In this document: positions 53,046 to 61,140 of the stretch, in pieces | Layout: every line of letters starts with the position of its first letter | Numbering within the stretch: the stretch's first letter is position 1 | Source of the DNA: Pseudarthrobacter sp. NS4 | GTDB lineage: Bacteria; Actinomycetota; Actinomycetes; Actinomycetales; Micrococcaceae | Assembly: GCF_024758005.1 (NCBI RefSeq) | Contig: NZ_CP103288.1 | Coordinates: 1,798,001 to 1,862,000 of the forward strand | Direction of reading: 5' to 3' | DNA length: 64,000 nucleotides | Notes under the pieces: model-generated | Database searches by the model: none | The model's input: the letters and a program-made list of their open reading frames with translations, nothing else | What the model was told of the DNA's origin: nothing | Translations under genes and position numbers: made by a program

Positions 53046-54286
53046 CCGTCCTGCCTGCCCGGGCGCTCCCGGTCAGCCGTGTTCCGCCGGACGAGCAGGG
53101 ACCGTACTGCAAGGCCCGCCAGAAGGGCCCAAAAGGCTGAACCGATTCCCGCGAAGGCAAGCCCCGAGGCCGCCATCAGGAAAGTGACGGAGGGGGCGAT
53201 CCGGTCCTCCGCATCCGCAAGTGCGGAGGAGACCGCCGCTGCCAGGGTCCCCAGCAGCGCCAGTCCCGCCACCGCTTCCAGCATTCCTGCGGGTGCTGCA
53301 CTGACGACGGTGACGAGGGCTGCGGAGAATGCGGCCAGCACGAGGTAGGCCAGGCCTGAGGTGAAGCCGGCTATCCAGCGCCTGCTTCGGATGCTGCCGG
53401 CTTCCTCTCCGGCGGCAAGGGCGGCACTGAGCGCAGCAAGATTAATCGCATGACCGCCGAACGGCGCCCCGAGAACGGTGCCGGCGCCCGTCACCAGCAT
53501 GGAGGGGCGCCACGGAGTTTCGTATCCGAAGGACCGGAGGACAGCCACCCCGGGCACGTTCTGCGATGCCATGGTCACCACGAACAGCGGAAGGGCGATG
53601 CCCGCCATGGCCTGCAGGCTGAACGCGGGTGTGGTCCAGACGAGCTCGGGCAGCACGTTTCCTTCTCCCAGCCCGGTTCCGCCGGCCGCCAGCGAGATGC
53701 CAATCACGGCAAGGGCCACCAGGAGGGCAGCCGGCACCGCCCACCTCGGGGCGAACTTCATCATCAGCAGCCAGCAGATGATGACGGGGGCCACAAACAA
53801 CGGGACGCTGCCGAGGGCTTTGAACGGGGCCAGGCAGAGCTGCAGGAGGACCCCCGCAAGCATCGCCTGGGCCAGGGTGGTGGGAATTTTGGCCATCAGC
53901 CGGCCAAGGGCGGGGACCAGACCCGTGAGTGCTATCAGGATTCCGGTGGCAAGGAAGGCACCGACGGCGGCCGGCCACCCGCCGTCGGCCGCTCCGGATG
54001 AGGCCAGGAGCGCAGCGCCTGGAGTGGACCACGCCAGTGTCACCGGCACTTTGGAGCGCCATGCCAGCAGAAGTACGCCGACGCCGACTGCCAGCGTCAG
54101 CGCCAGCAGGCCGGACGCCGCCTGGGAAGGGTCGGCGCCCACCGCCTTGAGTCCCGCCAGCACGACGGCGAAGGATGAGGTGAAGCCCACCAGGGCGGTA
54201 ACGATGCCTGCCACAACGGGCCGTGAATCGAATCCGGGCGGCCTGCCGGCCTGGTGCGTCGTGGAGGGTGCGGGGGACTTCGCCAT
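53042..54286 (-). CDS. benE: BenE-family benzoate/proton symporter-like transporter
   Basis: Membrane protein of 414 residues with about 11-12 helices, Ala/Leu/Gly-rich. Family marks are VTLAWSTPGAALL, MASQNVPGVAVLRSFGY and GAPFGGHAINLAALSAAL. BenE proteins import benzoate in organisms that degrade aromatics, but no ben or cat genes are nearby, so the substrate is open. The start is 6 nt after TAACCT, a leaderless layout. Confidence 0.85.
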   Translation of the reverse strand: MAKSPAPSTTHQAGRPPGFDSRPVVAGIVTALVGFTSSFAVVLAGLKAVGADPSQAASGLLALTLAVGVGVLLLAWRSKVPVTLAWSTPGAALLASSGAADGGWPAAVGAFLATGILIALTGLVPALGRLMAKIPTTLAQAMLAGVLLQLCLAPFKALGSVPLFVAPVIICWLLMMKFAPRWAVPAALLVALAVIGISLAAGGTGLGEGNVLPELVWTTPAFSLQAMAGIALPLFVVTMASQNVPGVAVLRSFGYETPWRPSMLVTGAGTVLGAPFGGHAINLAALSAALAAGEEAGSIRSRRWIAGFTSGLAYLVLAAFSAALVTVVSAAPAGMLEAVAGLALLGTLAAAVSSALADAEDRIAPSVTFLMAASGLAFAGIGSAFWALLAGLAVRSLLVRRNTADRERPGRQDG

Positions 54287-54292
54287 ACCGGC

Positions 54293-54298
54293 AGGTTA
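54293..54298 (-). promoter_or_regulatory. -10 box for leaderless benE
   Basis: TAACCT on the minus strand, 6 nt before ATG 54286; no ribosome site. Confidence 0.5.
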
Positions 54299-54439
54299 CC
54301 GGCGCTCCGGGGCGAACAGGCAATCGGGCCTTGCGCAGGGGTGGGCCGCCTGCCGCTTAAACGCCAAAGGCGCGGGTGCCGCCTCCCGGCGGGACCCGCG
54401 CCCCCTTGACGTGCTGGGGCAAGACCCTGGCCAAATCCT

Positions 54440-54703
54440 TTACGGAGTCCTGTCAACCGGCGGAACCGGGTTGACGGGAGTCACCGGGGGAACCTGCTCG
54501 GCGGCAGGTGCCTGGCCCGGGGTTCCGTTCTTGTCAATGAGCTTGGAAGCGCCATGCTGGATCTTGTTGACCTGGCCGGAGTACTTGCCTCCGGTCTTGG
54601 TGTCGACGAAATCACCGGCCTTGTTGAGGCCGTTCTTGATGGCCTGCTCGTTGCCGCGGATGAGACCCTGAGCCTTGCCCTTAAGATCGTCAATCAGTCC
54701 CAC
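54440..54703 (-). CDS. Small antitoxin-like protein (MT0933/Rv0909 type)
   Basis: An 87-residue Lys/Gly/Asp-rich protein. The core GLIDDLKGKAQGLIRGNEQA through AGDFVDTKTGGKYSGQVNKIQ matches the MT0933 antitoxin family, whose M. tuberculosis member pairs with the SRPBCC-like toxin Rv0910. A Pro/Val-rich tail follows. GTG 54703 was chosen as the start because AGGGAGG lies 5 nt upstream; GTG 54709 falls within that site. No toxin gene is adjacent, so a toxin-antitoxin role is doubtful. Confidence 0.7.
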   Translation of the reverse strand: MGLIDDLKGKAQGLIRGNEQAIKNGLNKAGDFVDTKTGGKYSGQVNKIQHGASKLIDKNGTPGQAPAAEQVPPVTPVNPVPPVDRTP

Positions 54704-54896
54704 GAGCACCTCCCTTCAATCACGGAGCCAGGTCGCTCCTCCGCATAAGATCCTAGCCCTGCGTGGGAGGCCTGCCAAGGAAATTTGGGGCTTTCGACGT
54801 TCGCCCGGAGCGGATGCCGCGGCGTTGCCCTGTCGGTTTTGGTCATTTTGCCCCCCCCGTTGGGCGACTGGAGCGGATAGGGCATCAGGGGGTAAC

Positions 54897-54921
54897 AAAA
54901 AAGCAGCTCCGGAGAGCTGCT
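54897..54921 (-). terminator. Terminator of the tRNA cluster
   Basis: On the minus strand an 8-bp stem AGCAGCTC / GAGCTGCT with a 4-nt loop, followed by six U. It lies 7 nt past the last tRNA gene. Confidence 0.9.
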
Positions 54922-54928
54922 GAAAGTG

Positions 54929-55000
54929 TGGGCGATACTGGGATCGAACCAGTGACCTCTTCCGTGTCAGGGAAGCGCGCTACCGCTGCGCCAATCGCCC
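54929..55000 (-). tRNA. tRNA-Val (GAC), copy 2
   Basis: A 72-nt cloverleaf: acceptor GGGCGAT/ATCGCCC, anticodon stem CTTCC/GGAAG around loop CTGACAC (anticodon GAC), T-arm with GGTTCGATCC, discriminator A. CCA is not encoded. Same sequence as the copy at 55172. Confidence 0.97.
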
Positions 55001-55042
55001 GGAACCGGAAGTCCGGCGTATGGGTTGTGCAAGAAGTAAGAG

Positions 55043-55115
<73 letters not shown>

Positions 55116-55171
55116 GTGTGCAGTGACTTCCGGCCGGGGCCGGACTGCGTGGGGCAAGTTTCCTTGCCGAG

Positions 55172-55243
55172 TGGGCGATACTGGGATCGAACCAGTGACC
55201 TCTTCCGTGTCAGGGAAGCGCGCTACCGCTGCGCCAATCGCCC
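55172..55243 (-). tRNA. tRNA-Val (GAC), copy 1
   Basis: A 72-nt cloverleaf, same sequence as the gene at 54929; anticodon GAC. It follows tRNA-Cys in the cluster. Confidence 0.97.
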
Positions 55244-55283
55244 ATTGCATCCGGATGTTCTCCGGAAACCATGGTTTTCACCG

Positions 55284-55354
55284 AGGTGGGTACGGGATTC
55301 GAACCCGTGTATACGGCTTTGCAGGCCGCTGCCTCGCCTCTCGGCCAACCCACC
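55284..55354 (-). tRNA. tRNA-Cys (GCA)
   Basis: A 71-nt cloverleaf: acceptor GGTGGGT/ACCCACC, anticodon loop CTGCAAA (anticodon GCA), discriminator U as usual for tRNA-Cys. Confidence 0.97.
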
Positions 55355-55400
55355 GTGTTAGCGTCCATTCCGGGGAATTTTGCTGTGACAGTGTCCTGCG

Positions 55401-55473
<73 letters not shown>

Positions 55474-55534
55474 ATTTTGGAGAGGTGATTCGCTGCCGTT
55501 CCCGGCATTTCCTCGCTTTCCAACGAGTAAAAAC

Positions 55535-55562
55535 AATATAGGAGGTTCCGGAATTCTCCAAA
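55535..55562 (-). promoter_or_regulatory. Promoter of the minus-strand tRNA cluster
   Basis: On the minus strand TTTGGA (55562-55557), 16 nt spacer, TATATT (55540-55535). The -10 box is close to consensus, as expected of a stable-RNA promoter. The first tRNA begins 61 nt downstream of the -10 box. Confidence 0.6.
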
Positions 55563-55737
55563 TCGGGGGTGGAGCAGGGGTCGCTGATGCGCCTGCTTCC
55601 CTGTAATGGCGCGGTTGAACGCGAGTTACAGGCATGTAATTATGCGACGGCGGCTTTCCGCCTGGCTGCCCGATGGGGAGCCTTCTGCTCCGATTGGGGC
55701 CAGCCGGGCGTGGGCGCGGCTGGAGTGGGGCCGATTT
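55563..55737. other. Intergenic spacer between divergent tRNA promoters
   Basis: No gene seen. The only structure is an imperfect inverted repeat at 55601-55631 (CTGTAA and TTACAG, with CGCG pairs inside). Confidence 0.5.
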
Positions 55738-55765
55738 TTGAAATGACCGGATCGTCGGCTAGCAT
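55738..55765 (+). promoter_or_regulatory. Promoter of tRNA-Val (CAC)
   Basis: TTGAAA (55738-55743), 16 nt spacer, TAGCAT (55760-55765). The tRNA begins 12 nt after the -10 box. Confidence 0.75.
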
Positions 55766-55777
55766 TCAAATGCATCA

Positions 55778-55849
55778 GGGCGATTGGCGCAGTGGTAGCG
55801 CGCTTCGTTCACACCGAAGAGGTCACTGGTTCGAACCCAGTATCGCCCA
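55778..55849 (+). tRNA. tRNA-Val (CAC)
   Basis: A 72-nt cloverleaf: acceptor GGGCGAT/ATCGCCC, anticodon stem CTTCG/CGAAG around loop TTCACAC (anticodon CAC), discriminator A. Divergent from the other five tRNA genes, with its own promoter and terminator. Confidence 0.97.
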
Positions 55850-55858
55850 CAGATGATT

Positions 55859-55900
55859 GGTCCGTTTCCGCACGTTCAGCAGCGGAAACGGACCTTTTTT
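55859..55900 (+). terminator. Terminator of tRNA-Val (CAC)
   Basis: Perfect 13-bp stem GGTCCGTTTCCGC / GCGGAAACGGACC, 10-nt loop, then six T. Confidence 0.95.
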
Positions 55901-55955
55901 GTGCCCGGACCAGTGTCCGGAGATTTTGTCGGCCCCCTGTGAAAGAGTCTTTTCC

Positions 55956-56816
55956 ATGACTGATCCACTTCTCGCCCACGCCACCGAATACGGCCGGATG
56001 TACGCGCGGTCCACATCCGAACAGTTTTCGGTGCCGTCCATCACCACGGTGATAGGCCAGCAGCCGCACGGGCTTGACGGCTGGTTCGGGTACATGGGAG
56101 CCAGCAGCCTGGCCAAGGATCCCCTGCTGGCGGACTGCCTGGGGAGCCCGGCCAAAATCAAGCAGGCTGTTAACCGCGCCGCCAAGGCTGCCGAAACCTA
56201 CCGGGATGAGGCCGCCAAGCGCGGGGACCGCGTGCATAACTACTGCGAGCAGGTGGCGCTCCGGGCGCTTGGCCGTCCGCATTCGATGAAGGAAGCCCGG
56301 GAAGCCCTTGCGGCCAATGGGGAGGAAGCCTTCGCCGTCCGGTTCGACGAATGGTGGGAGCTTTTCGGGGTGGAGCCCATCGCTCCGGAAATCACGGTGT
56401 GGAACAGCTCCGTTGGGTACGCGGGAACGCTGGACCTGGTGGCGCGGATCAATGGCCGTGTTTGCCTGATCGACTACAAGACCAAGGGCACCACGCGCGA
56501 CGGGCTGGTCAAGCCCCTTGATGACAAGGTGGTGATGCAGCTGGTGGCCGGCATGAAAGCCGAAGAGAGCCTGGTGGATCCGGTAGCGGGAACCTGGGAA
56601 CCGTGGAAGTACGGTGAAAACCCGGTGTTGCTGGCAGTGGCCATCGGCGAAACCGAAGTCCGGCCGGTCCGCGCCAACCCGGAGGTCCTCAAGCATCACT
56701 GGTGGAAATTCTGTGCGCTGCGGCGGGTCTGGGAGCTGTCCTCCGACACCATCAGTGCGGGCACCGCGCTGCTGCCCATTGCCCCGCCGCCCCTGGCACA
56801 GATGCGCACCGCCTAG
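55956..56816 (+). CDS. PD-(D/E)XK nuclease-superfamily protein
   Basis: A 286-residue protein with a RecB/Cas4-like nuclease core: GYAGTLDLVARI supplies the Asp and LIDYKTKG the D-x-K pair, with RGDRVHNYCEQ as a possible upstream helix. The first 55 residues resemble phage-type and Mu-like nuclease relatives (SVPSITTVIG). No helicase or CRISPR gene is near, so the role is unknown. The start at 55956 was preferred to 55857, which lies in the tRNA terminator; GAAAGAG is a weak ribosome site. Confidence 0.7.
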   Translation: MTDPLLAHATEYGRMYARSTSEQFSVPSITTVIGQQPHGLDGWFGYMGASSLAKDPLLADCLGSPAKIKQAVNRAAKAAETYRDEAAKRGDRVHNYCEQVALRALGRPHSMKEAREALAANGEEAFAVRFDEWWELFGVEPIAPEITVWNSSVGYAGTLDLVARINGRVCLIDYKTKGTTRDGLVKPLDDKVVMQLVAGMKAEESLVDPVAGTWEPWKYGENPVLLAVAIGETEVRPVRANPEVLKHHWWKFCALRRVWELSSDTISAGTALLPIAPPPLAQMRTA

Positions 56817-56880
56817 GAACGGTGACTGCACCTAAACTGGATGGGTTCCCTTTTGCCGCAACCGTAAGGAAAAACAGCGC

Positions 56881-57483
56881 ATGGCTATTCTGAATATCCG
56901 CATCATTGGCGATCCTGTGCTGCGCACAGTCGCCGATCCCGTGACGGAATTCGGGCCTGAGCTTGCCAAACTGGTCGCGGACATGACCGAAACCATGGAG
57001 GACGTGGAGGGCGCCGGCCTGGCCGCGCCCCAGGTGGGCGTCAGCCAGCGCGTGTTCACGTACCGCATCAACGGCGTTGAAGGACACATCATTAACCCGG
57101 TGCTGGAAAACAGCGAAGACTATCAGCCGGACGTGGTGGAAGGCTGCCTCTCCATTCCGGGCCTTGGCTTCCCCGTGCGCCGCTTCCGCTCCACCCGTGT
57201 CACTGGAGTGGATGTTAACGGAAACCCGGTGGCCGTCGAGGGCGAGGGGATGCTGGCACGCTGCTTCCAGCACGAGAATGACCACCTGGACGGCATCCTC
57301 TATACCGACCGGCTGGAGGGGGAGGACCGGAAGGCCGCCCTGCGTTCCATCCGGAACGCCAACTATGACGCCGTCACAGAACGCACCGCGGCGAAGCGCG
57401 CCAAAACAGTGGGTTCAAGTTTCGGCGGATCCAGCTTTGGCGGATCCAGCTTCGGTGCCGGCGCGGCGGGTACCGCCGGGTGA
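56881..57483 (+). CDS. def: Peptide deformylase
   Basis: Removes the formyl group from new proteins; 200 residues. The three motifs are GAGLAAPQVG, EGCLSIPG (Cys89) and QHENDHLDG (His131, Glu132, His135), which bind the metal. The C-terminus carries a repeat SSFGGSSFGGSSFG encoded by near-identical 15-bp units. AAGGAA lies before the ATG. It is coupled to fmt by GTGA overlap, the natural functional pair. Confidence 0.97.
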   Translation: MAILNIRIIGDPVLRTVADPVTEFGPELAKLVADMTETMEDVEGAGLAAPQVGVSQRVFTYRINGVEGHIINPVLENSEDYQPDVVEGCLSIPGLGFPVRRFRSTRVTGVDVNGNPVAVEGEGMLARCFQHENDHLDGILYTDRLEGEDRKAALRSIRNANYDAVTERTAAKRAKTVGSSFGGSSFGGSSFGAGAAGTAG

Positions 57484-58400
57484 GGGTCCTCTTCGCGGGG
57501 ACTCCCGCCGTCGCCGTCCCGTCCCTTAACGCCCTCGTCGCCGCCGGCTTCGATGTTGTTGCGGTCCTGACCCGCCCCGATGCCCCCATTGGCCGCAAAC
57601 GCGTGCTCACGCCGTCGACCGTTGCCGCCCGGGCCGCCGAGCTCGGGATCGAAGTGATCCATGCAGCCCGTGTGGATGCCGGGGCCACCGCCCGTATTTC
57701 AGCGGTCAATCCTGATGTAGCAGCCATTGTGGCCTACGGCGGGCTGGTTCCGCCCGCTGCCCTGGCCATACCCCGCCACGGCTGGGTCAATCTTCACTTC
57801 TCCCTGCTGCCTGCGTGGCGCGGAGCGGCTCCCGTACAACGTTCGGTCATGTCGGGAGACGACGTCACCGGTGCCGTCACCTTTCAGCTTGAGGAAGGCC
57901 TGGACACCGGTCCGGTCTTCGGCACCCTCACCGAGTCCGTGGGCCCGGAAGATACCGCCGGGGATCTGCTGGAAAGACTCTCCCACAGCGGCGCGGTCCT
58001 CCTGGCGCAGACCCTCTCGGCAATCGAAGCCGGGAAGGCCTTCCCCCAGCCGCAGGCCGGTGAGGTTTCGCTCGCGCCGAAACTCACGCTTGAGGACGGC
58101 CACCTCAACTGGGCCCACCCCGCCCTTGCCATCGGACGGCAGGCCCGCGGCGTCACCCCGGAACCCGGTGCCTGGACAACCCTCCACGGGCAGCGCGTCA
58201 AACTGGAACCGGTCCGGCTCCGCCCCGATGTTTCCGGTTTGGCGCCCGGTTCTGTGGCAGTAGACGGCAAAAGTGTCCTGGTGGGGACCGGTTCCCATGC
58301 AGTGGAACTGACCCGGATCCAGCCCGCCGGCAAGAAAATGATGTCCGCTGCCGATTGGGCACGCGGGTTGGCTTCACTGGAAAGCGTGGTGTTCGAATGA
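57480..58400 (+). CDS. fmt: Methionyl-tRNA formyltransferase
   Basis: Formylates initiator Met-tRNA with 10-formyltetrahydrofolate; 306 residues. The formyl-transfer site is in NLHFSLLPAWRGAAPVQRS with the later Asp in EEGLDTGPVF. The C-terminal OB-like domain is at about 205-300. The GTG start overlaps def and its stop overlaps rsmB, giving a coupled def-fmt-rsmB operon. Confidence 0.97.
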   Translation: MRVLFAGTPAVAVPSLNALVAAGFDVVAVLTRPDAPIGRKRVLTPSTVAARAAELGIEVIHAARVDAGATARISAVNPDVAAIVAYGGLVPPAALAIPRHGWVNLHFSLLPAWRGAAPVQRSVMSGDDVTGAVTFQLEEGLDTGPVFGTLTESVGPEDTAGDLLERLSHSGAVLLAQTLSAIEAGKAFPQPQAGEVSLAPKLTLEDGHLNWAHPALAIGRQARGVTPEPGAWTTLHGQRVKLEPVRLRPDVSGLAPGSVAVDGKSVLVGTGSHAVELTRIQPAGKKMMSAADWARGLASLESVVFE

Positions 58401-60001
58401 GCGGGTCCGGCAGCAACTCAGGGGGGCCGGGAAATGCCGGAGGCCGTGGCAGCGCGGGGCAGGGCGGCCGTGGCGACGGAGGCCAGCGCGGCGGTGGCCG
58501 GGGCAAGGGCGGTCCCCGGGACGACAGCCGGCGCAACGCCCAGGGCCGTGAACGGAACCGGGGACCCCAGCGGAGCTTCACCGACAACGCCCCCTCGCAG
58601 CGAACCCGCCGCGCAGATCCGGCACGCCTGGTGGCGTTCGAAGTCCTGCGAGCCGTGGCGGCCGAAGACGCCTACGCAAACCTGGTCCTGCCGGCCCGGA
58701 TCCGGCACCACGGCCTGGACAAGCGCGATGCCGGCTTCGCCACCGAGCTCAGCTATGGCGCCCTCCGCGGCCAGGGCACCTATGACGCGATCCTGGCACG
58801 GTGCGTGGACCGGCCGCTGGACCAGCTCGACCCCGCCATCCTGGACGCCCTGCGCATCGGAACCCACCAGCTGCTGGCCATGCGGGTCCCGGCGCATGCC
58901 GCCCTGGACCAGACGGTGGGCCTTGCCCGGGCAGTCATTGGTGCGGGACCCTCAACGCTGATCAACGCCGTGCTCCGAAAGGTGGCAGCCCGCAGCCTGG
59001 ACGAATGGCTGGAACAGCTGGTGGACGGCGAAACCGACGAAACCAGGATCGCCTCGCTCCGGCATGCGCACCCGGAATGGATTGTCCGGGCCATGCGCCA
59101 GTCCCTCGTGGTGCACGGCCGTTCCGCAGCCGAGATCAACGAGCTCCTGGAAGCCGACAATGCCGCCCCCGTGGTCAACCTGGTGGCCCTCCCCGGACTT
59201 GGAAGCCTGGACGAGGCGCTGGAAAACGGCGCCACCCCGGGGGAACTCGTGGAAGGGTCAGCCCTCTCCAGCGGCGGTGACCTGGGTCGGCTTTCCTCAG
59301 TCCGCGAAGGCACCACCCGCGTACAGGACGTCGGATCGCAGCTCGTGGCCCGCGCCATGGCAGCTGTGGACCTCGGCCCCGGCGGCACCGGCGACGGAAA
59401 CGCGGAAGCCTGGCTTGACCTCTGCGCCGGCCCCGGCGGAAAGGCTGCGCTGCTCGGTGCCCTTGCCCGGGAACGGGGAGCCACATTGCTGGCCAACGAA
59501 CCCGCGCCGCACCGTGCCAAGCTCGTCAGCCAGGCGCTCTCTGCCGTTCCGCGCGACACCTGGCAGGTCCGCACCGGTGACGGCCGCGAAGTGGGCAGTG
59601 AACAGCCGGAGTCATACCACCGCGTGCTGGTGGACGTTCCCTGCAGCGGGCTGGGTGCCCTCCGCCGGCGGCCGGAATCCCGGTGGCGCCGCTCGCCGAA
59701 GGACCTGACGGACCTCGGCCCCCTCCAGCGGGAGCTCCTCGCGTCGGCGCTGGCAGCTGTTCGTCCCGGGGGAGTGGTGGCCTATGTGACCTGTTCGCCG
59801 CACCCGGCCGAAACCAAGGCTGTGGTGGCTGACGCCCTCCGCAAACGCGACGACCTCGAACTCCTCGACGCCGGAGCGGCACTGGACGCCGTCAGCCTCA
59901 CCGGGAGCCTGGGCGCCGGCCACGAGTCCACGGCGCAACTCTGGCCGCACATCCACAGCACCGACGCAATGTTCCTCGCCCTCATCCGGAAAAAGGCCTG
60001 A
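58397..60001 (+). CDS. rsmB: 16S rRNA (cytosine-C5) methyltransferase RsmB/Sun
   Basis: Methylates C967 of 16S rRNA in E. coli; 534 residues. The first 70 residues are Gly/Arg/Ser-rich and disordered, like RNA-binding RGG tails. A NusB-like domain covers about 75-215. The methyltransferase domain has [13 protein letters not shown] (SAM), [17 protein letters not shown] (first Cys) and [11 protein letters not shown] (catalytic Cys). ATGA overlap with fmt. Confidence 0.94.
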   Translation: MSGSGSNSGGPGNAGGRGSAGQGGRGDGGQRGGGRGKGGPRDDSRRNAQGRERNRGPQRSFTDNAPSQRTRRADPARLVAFEVLRAVAAEDAYANLVLPARIRHHGLDKRDAGFATELSYGALRGQGTYDAILARCVDRPLDQLDPAILDALRIGTHQLLAMRVPAHAALDQTVGLARAVIGAGPSTLINAVLRKVAARSLDEWLEQLVDGETDETRIASLRHAHPEWIVRAMRQSLVVHGRSAAEINELLEADNAAPVVNLVALPGLGSLDEALENGATPGELVEGSALSSGGDLGRLSSVREGTTRVQDVGSQLVARAMAAVDLGPGGTGDGNAEAWLDLCAGPGGKAALLGALARERGATLLANEPAPHRAKLVSQALSAVPRDTWQVRTGDGREVGSEQPESYHRVLVDVPCSGLGALRRRPESRWRRSPKDLTDLGPLQRELLASALAAVRPGGVVAYVTCSPHPAETKAVVADALRKRDDLELLDAGAALDAVSLTGSLGAGHESTAQLWPHIHSTDAMFLALIRKKA

Positions 60002-60096
60002 ACCAGGACGGCCCGGCAGCCGGCCTGGGCACGCGGAATCGCAGAGATTTCACGTACTTCCCGATGACACCTCCAGCAAACACTGAAAGGCACCCC

Positions 60097-60774
60097 GTGA
60101 CGCAATGCTGCATCAACCCGAGCATCCTCTCCGCCGACTTCGTCAACCTCGAGGCTGAACTGCAGCGCATCAGCAATGCCGACGCCGTGCACGTGGATGT
60201 GATGGACAACCACTTCGTGCCCAACCTGACCATCGGGCTGCCGGTGGTGCAGCGGATCCAGGCAGTGAGCCCCGTCCCGCTCGACGCGCACCTGATGATT
60301 GCTGACGCCGACCGTTGGGCGCCCGGGTTCGCCGAAGCCGGCGTGGCGTCGGTGACCTTCCATGCCGAAGCGTCCATCGCCCCGGTGAAACTCGCCCGTG
60401 AACTCCGCAGCAGGGGCTCGAAAGCCGGAATGGCCCTGCGGCCCGCCACGCCGGTGGAGCCCTACCTGGACATGCTGTCGGAACTGGACATGCTGCTCAT
60501 CATGACCGTCGAACCCGGGTTCGGCGGCCAGGCGTTCCTGGACGTGACCCTGCCCAAGATCCGCCGGGCCAGGGCAGCGATCGACGGCTCCGGGATCGGC
60601 GTGGCCATCCAGGTGGACGGTGGAATCACCGAAGAGACCATCACGCGTGCGGCGGAAGCCGGCGCGAACGTCTTCGTGGCAGGTTCCGCGGTCTACGGCG
60701 CCGACGATCCTGCCGCTGCCATCGACCGGCTTCGGCAGCAAGGTGCGCGGACGTTACGCGCAGTAACGGAATAA
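60097..60774 (+). CDS. rpe: Ribulose-phosphate 3-epimerase
   Basis: Pentose phosphate pathway epimerase of TIM-barrel fold; 225 residues. Marks are [42 protein letters not shown] and IQVDGGI, which give the metal and phosphate sites. GTG 60097 was chosen because GAAAGG lies 7 nt upstream; an in-frame ATG at 60064 is before this site. It supplies ribulose 5-phosphate, the RibB substrate of the next operon. Confidence 0.96.
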   Translation: MTQCCINPSILSADFVNLEAELQRISNADAVHVDVMDNHFVPNLTIGLPVVQRIQAVSPVPLDAHLMIADADRWAPGFAEAGVASVTFHAEASIAPVKLARELRSRGSKAGMALRPATPVEPYLDMLSELDMLLIMTVEPGFGGQAFLDVTLPKIRRARAAIDGSGIGVAIQVDGGITEETITRAAEAGANVFVAGSAVYGADDPAAAIDRLRQQGARTLRAVTE

Positions 60775-60815
60775 CCGGGTGCAGGCGCCGGTTATGGCAC
60801 AATAACAACACACAT

Positions 60816-60961
60816 ACGTGCTCCGGGGTCGGTGTAAGTCCGAACCGGCGGTGACAGTCCGCGACCCGCGAGCCGGTGGTTCTCCCAGGAGAATCCCGGC
60901 GGACGGTTGAACCGGTGAAATTCCGGTACCGACAGTTAAAGTCTGGATGAGAGAAGCACGT
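60816..60961 (+). promoter_or_regulatory. FMN riboswitch (RFN element)
   Basis: Clear RFN element: closing stem ACGTGCT/AGCACGT at the ends, then the conserved GGGGTCGGTG, AACCGGCGGTGACAGTCCGC, GGTGAAATTCCGGTACCGAC and GTCTGGATGAGAGAAG blocks. It binds FMN and lowers riboflavin gene expression in known cases. The ribD operon follows. Confidence 0.97.
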
Positions 60962-61018
60962 ACAGCTGTACCTGCGGGGCCATAGGGCTCCGCAGCCTTC
61001 TGCTGTCGTATACCCCCG

Positions 61019-61077
61019 GAGCCATCGCGGTTCGAAAGGGAAGGAACGACACAGGAATGAACCCCAAGCGATGGCTC
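61019..61077 (+). promoter_or_regulatory. Expression-platform hairpin enclosing the leader ORF start
   Basis: GAGCCATCGC (61019-61028) pairs exactly with GCGATGGCTC (61068-61077). The 39-nt loop holds the ribosome site (AAAGGGAAGGA) and ATG 61057. Only three T follow, so control of translation is more likely than termination. Confidence 0.5.
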
Positions 61078-61140
61078 TTTGATGCCGATACCGCTGCCGC
61101 TTCCACGGCAGCCGCCACCACCGCTGTGACTGCCGCATGA
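61057..61140 (+). CDS. 27-residue leader ORF between FMN riboswitch and ribD
   Basis: A short ORF beginning MNPKRWLFDADTAA and ending in an Ala/Thr-rich stretch. It has a ribosome site (GAAAGGGAAGGA) upstream, whereas ribD has none. Its stop overlaps the ribD start (ATGA), so ribD is probably translated by coupling to it. It may be a leader peptide only. It is too short for usual gene finders. Confidence 0.55.
   Translation: MNPKRWLFDADTAAASTAAATTAVTAA

Noticed and set aside
54851..54858. Run of eight C
   Set aside because: It lies in a non-coding gap with no start codon or promoter in a position to be phase-variable.
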